NCBI GenBank assembly: GCA_937892835.1 | Contig: CALBHM010000189.1 | Coordinates: 1 to 6,995 of the forward strand | Source of the DNA: an uncultured Ruminococcus sp. | Lineage (GTDB): Bacteria > Bacillota > Clostridia > Oscillospirales > Acutalibacteraceae | DNA: 6,995 bases | Direction: 5' to 3' | Shown: positions 6,801 through 6,995 of the stretch, one piece after another | How the letters are laid out: each line of letters starts with the position of its first letter | Position numbering within the stretch: position 1 is the stretch's first letter | Notes under the pieces: model-generated | What the model was told of the DNA's origin: nothing | Seen by the model: the letters and a program-made list of their open reading frames with translations, nothing else | Database searches by the model: none | Position numbers and translations under genes: made by a program

Positions 6801-6995
6801 CTCAAGCTTAGCTACCTTGAGATCATTTCCCTCAAAGCCCATGTGCTGATAGAAAACCTTTGCAAAAACTTTCAAAATTGCGGTCTTATCCTTATTTATT
6901 CCGCTTTTCTTGTCAACATTGAAAAGTATCGTTTCGGTCGGCACAGAAATGCAACGCTCGATCTGTGCAAGGAACATAGGATCGTCAAACTTGTT
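3822..6995 (-). CDS. brxC: BREX system P-loop ATPase BrxC (5' end outside window)
   Basis: The frame is open to the right edge (residues NKFDDP precede the first in-window ATG at 6977), so that ATG is internal and the gene starts outside the window. 1,057 residues are visible; BrxC is usually about 1,200, so roughly 150 N-terminal residues, including the Walker A loop, are missing. Counting from the ATG at 6977, a Walker B strand LIFMVDE lies at residues 146-152 (acidic pair near 6527-6522), a sensor-like RVWVMVTSQE at 181-190, and a candidate arginine finger in QGRFDTRL at 207-214. The C-terminal third (about 870-1000) is Glu/Lys/Gln-rich and probably coiled-coil. BrxC is the large AAA+-type ATPase of BREX, acting in the cytoplasm with PglX, PglZ and BrxB; BREX methylates host DNA and blocks phage replication. 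The identification rests on overall sequence recognition and on pglX lying next downstream. The TAG stop (3824-3822) overlaps a 32-nt repeat, so the last residues may have been altered by repeat insertion. Confidence 0.9.
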   Translation of the reverse strand, partial: NKFDDPMFLAQIERCISVPTETILFNVDKKSGINKDKTAILKVFAKVFYQHMGFEGNDLKVAKLEQFITNSGKMDEFTAKFEKVNGGTWLDSRDSYIFFEDDIVECLVDVLGMSETAAHNWFNGTETADISIDQLVSEIKKYIDSKGKDNRLIFMVDEIGQYIGSDSDLMLNLQSIVEEIGSKCGGRVWVMVTSQEAIDSVTKIIGDDFSKIQGRFDTRLSLSSSSVDEVIKKRILEKNDAAKEMLKMNYEKNSGVLKNLFTFNSPYKMDLKGYSGENEFVETYPFVPYQFKLMQNVFLQVRRHGNAGKSMSGGERSMLSGFQEAAQSLADKDESSFVSFNLFYDTLNTFLESSIRRVIDRCRRAAENNDGLELYDVEVLKLLYLIRYVDEELKANIDNIATLMVDRIDADKINMRQNIRESLDRLLRQNYIARNGDTYSFLTDDEQDIAREINQINIESSAVVREIANVAFGSIYMAKKFRLNNNDFAFDQMVDDLCIGAPGNPIKLRLVTDVNDNYRNSEQNWIMKSNVDNEAIVVMSDKYPYYNEIESAMKIRRFAKSRNVSLLPETIQSIIRARTQQAATFEARAKDYITKAIEEATFYVDGERLGNLAGSAKDKLEEAMKYLVEGVYEKLHLVRKSAETDADILDILNNDQLSFGTENYNLEAIAEVEQFMDLQYSKLRTVTMGDIQRRFQGVPYGWREIDIAAIVAELVVAQKITVNYAGNTVQPSDRSMPDYLRRKSEIDKTVIRRRITPPEKLMKQARDILREYFNVMDVPSDEDRLIEFIIDSFTKERDDYSRLLSEKYRTELYPDKAVVENGLKLCNDVLSQKKDNIALLKRLVQREDDLLDQSEDMVDVNSFFKNQQSVFDMANGVLGAMQSEKDYFQANDTMQKELSTVSEILRLAKPYKRISELPGLIQSLQSAYDEMLSGKREEVYAEIQSAMGEIHQTAKVEQGDVVERADSAFAQKKQAAANAKTLTQLDAMIIQLSNLRQQYLRALMVEKTPQSKTVTVGRGTLCYTGTLKNENDIDEYLAEVKTKLLDLLDGNDAVHII

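Noticed and set aside
6975..6977. ATG at 6977 as the true brxC start
   Set aside because: The frame continues to the window edge without a stop, no ribosome binding site precedes it, and the Walker A loop expected N-terminal of this point is not in the window.

Overview
The window carries part of a type 1 BREX (bacteriophage exclusion) anti-phage operon. Every gene I can support lies on the minus strand, so the operon reads right to left. Order of transcription: brxC (BrxC ATPase, 6995-3822, 5' end outside the window); a 316-bp repeat-filled spacer; pglX (adenine-specific DNA methyltransferase, 3505-821); a small gene with a HEPN ribonuclease signature (810-142); and the first 47 codons of an unrecognised gene (141-1) that runs off the left edge. 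The order brxC then pglX is the canonical BREX-1 order. pglZ and brxL would be expected further left and brxA/brxB further right, but none of them is visible.

Organism: the strong AGGAGG-type ribosome binding sites, moderate G+C, and spacer repeats of a kind I associate with gut Clostridia suggest a Ruminococcaceae/Oscillospiraceae-like Firmicute. This is an inference from style, not from a marker gene.

Three things depart from a textbook BREX-1 locus. First, PglX is only about 894 residues, against roughly 1,200 for usual BREX-1 PglX, and stops just after the conserved ETSWDFK motif; the usual C-terminal region is absent. Second, in its place, with the Shine-Dalgarno overlapping the pglX stop, is a 222-residue protein with an RNxxxH (Rx4H) HEPN catalytic motif, typical of toxin and abortive-infection RNases. 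It is followed immediately (TAA then ATG) by the next gene. Third, degenerate heptanucleotide repeats (CACTAAT-like) occur both in the brxC-pglX spacer, where two 32-nt direct copies flank a 209-bp block of palindromic repeats, and inside the pglX reading frame just before a conserved motif of the target-recognition half.

Base composition also changes. brxC and the methyltransferase core of pglX (right of about 1920) are richer in G+C. The target-recognition half of pglX, the HEPN gene and the start of the last gene (left of about 1920) are clearly more A+T-rich. This suggests that the specificity module and the HEPN pair entered or diversified as one block.

Working model: BrxC and PglX are core BREX components for host methylation and phage-DNA exclusion. 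The HEPN protein, translationally coupled to the methyltransferase, could add an RNA-cleaving, abortive-infection-like layer, with the downstream gene as a candidate partner or antitoxin. The coupling and motif are seen in the sequence; the functional link is inference.
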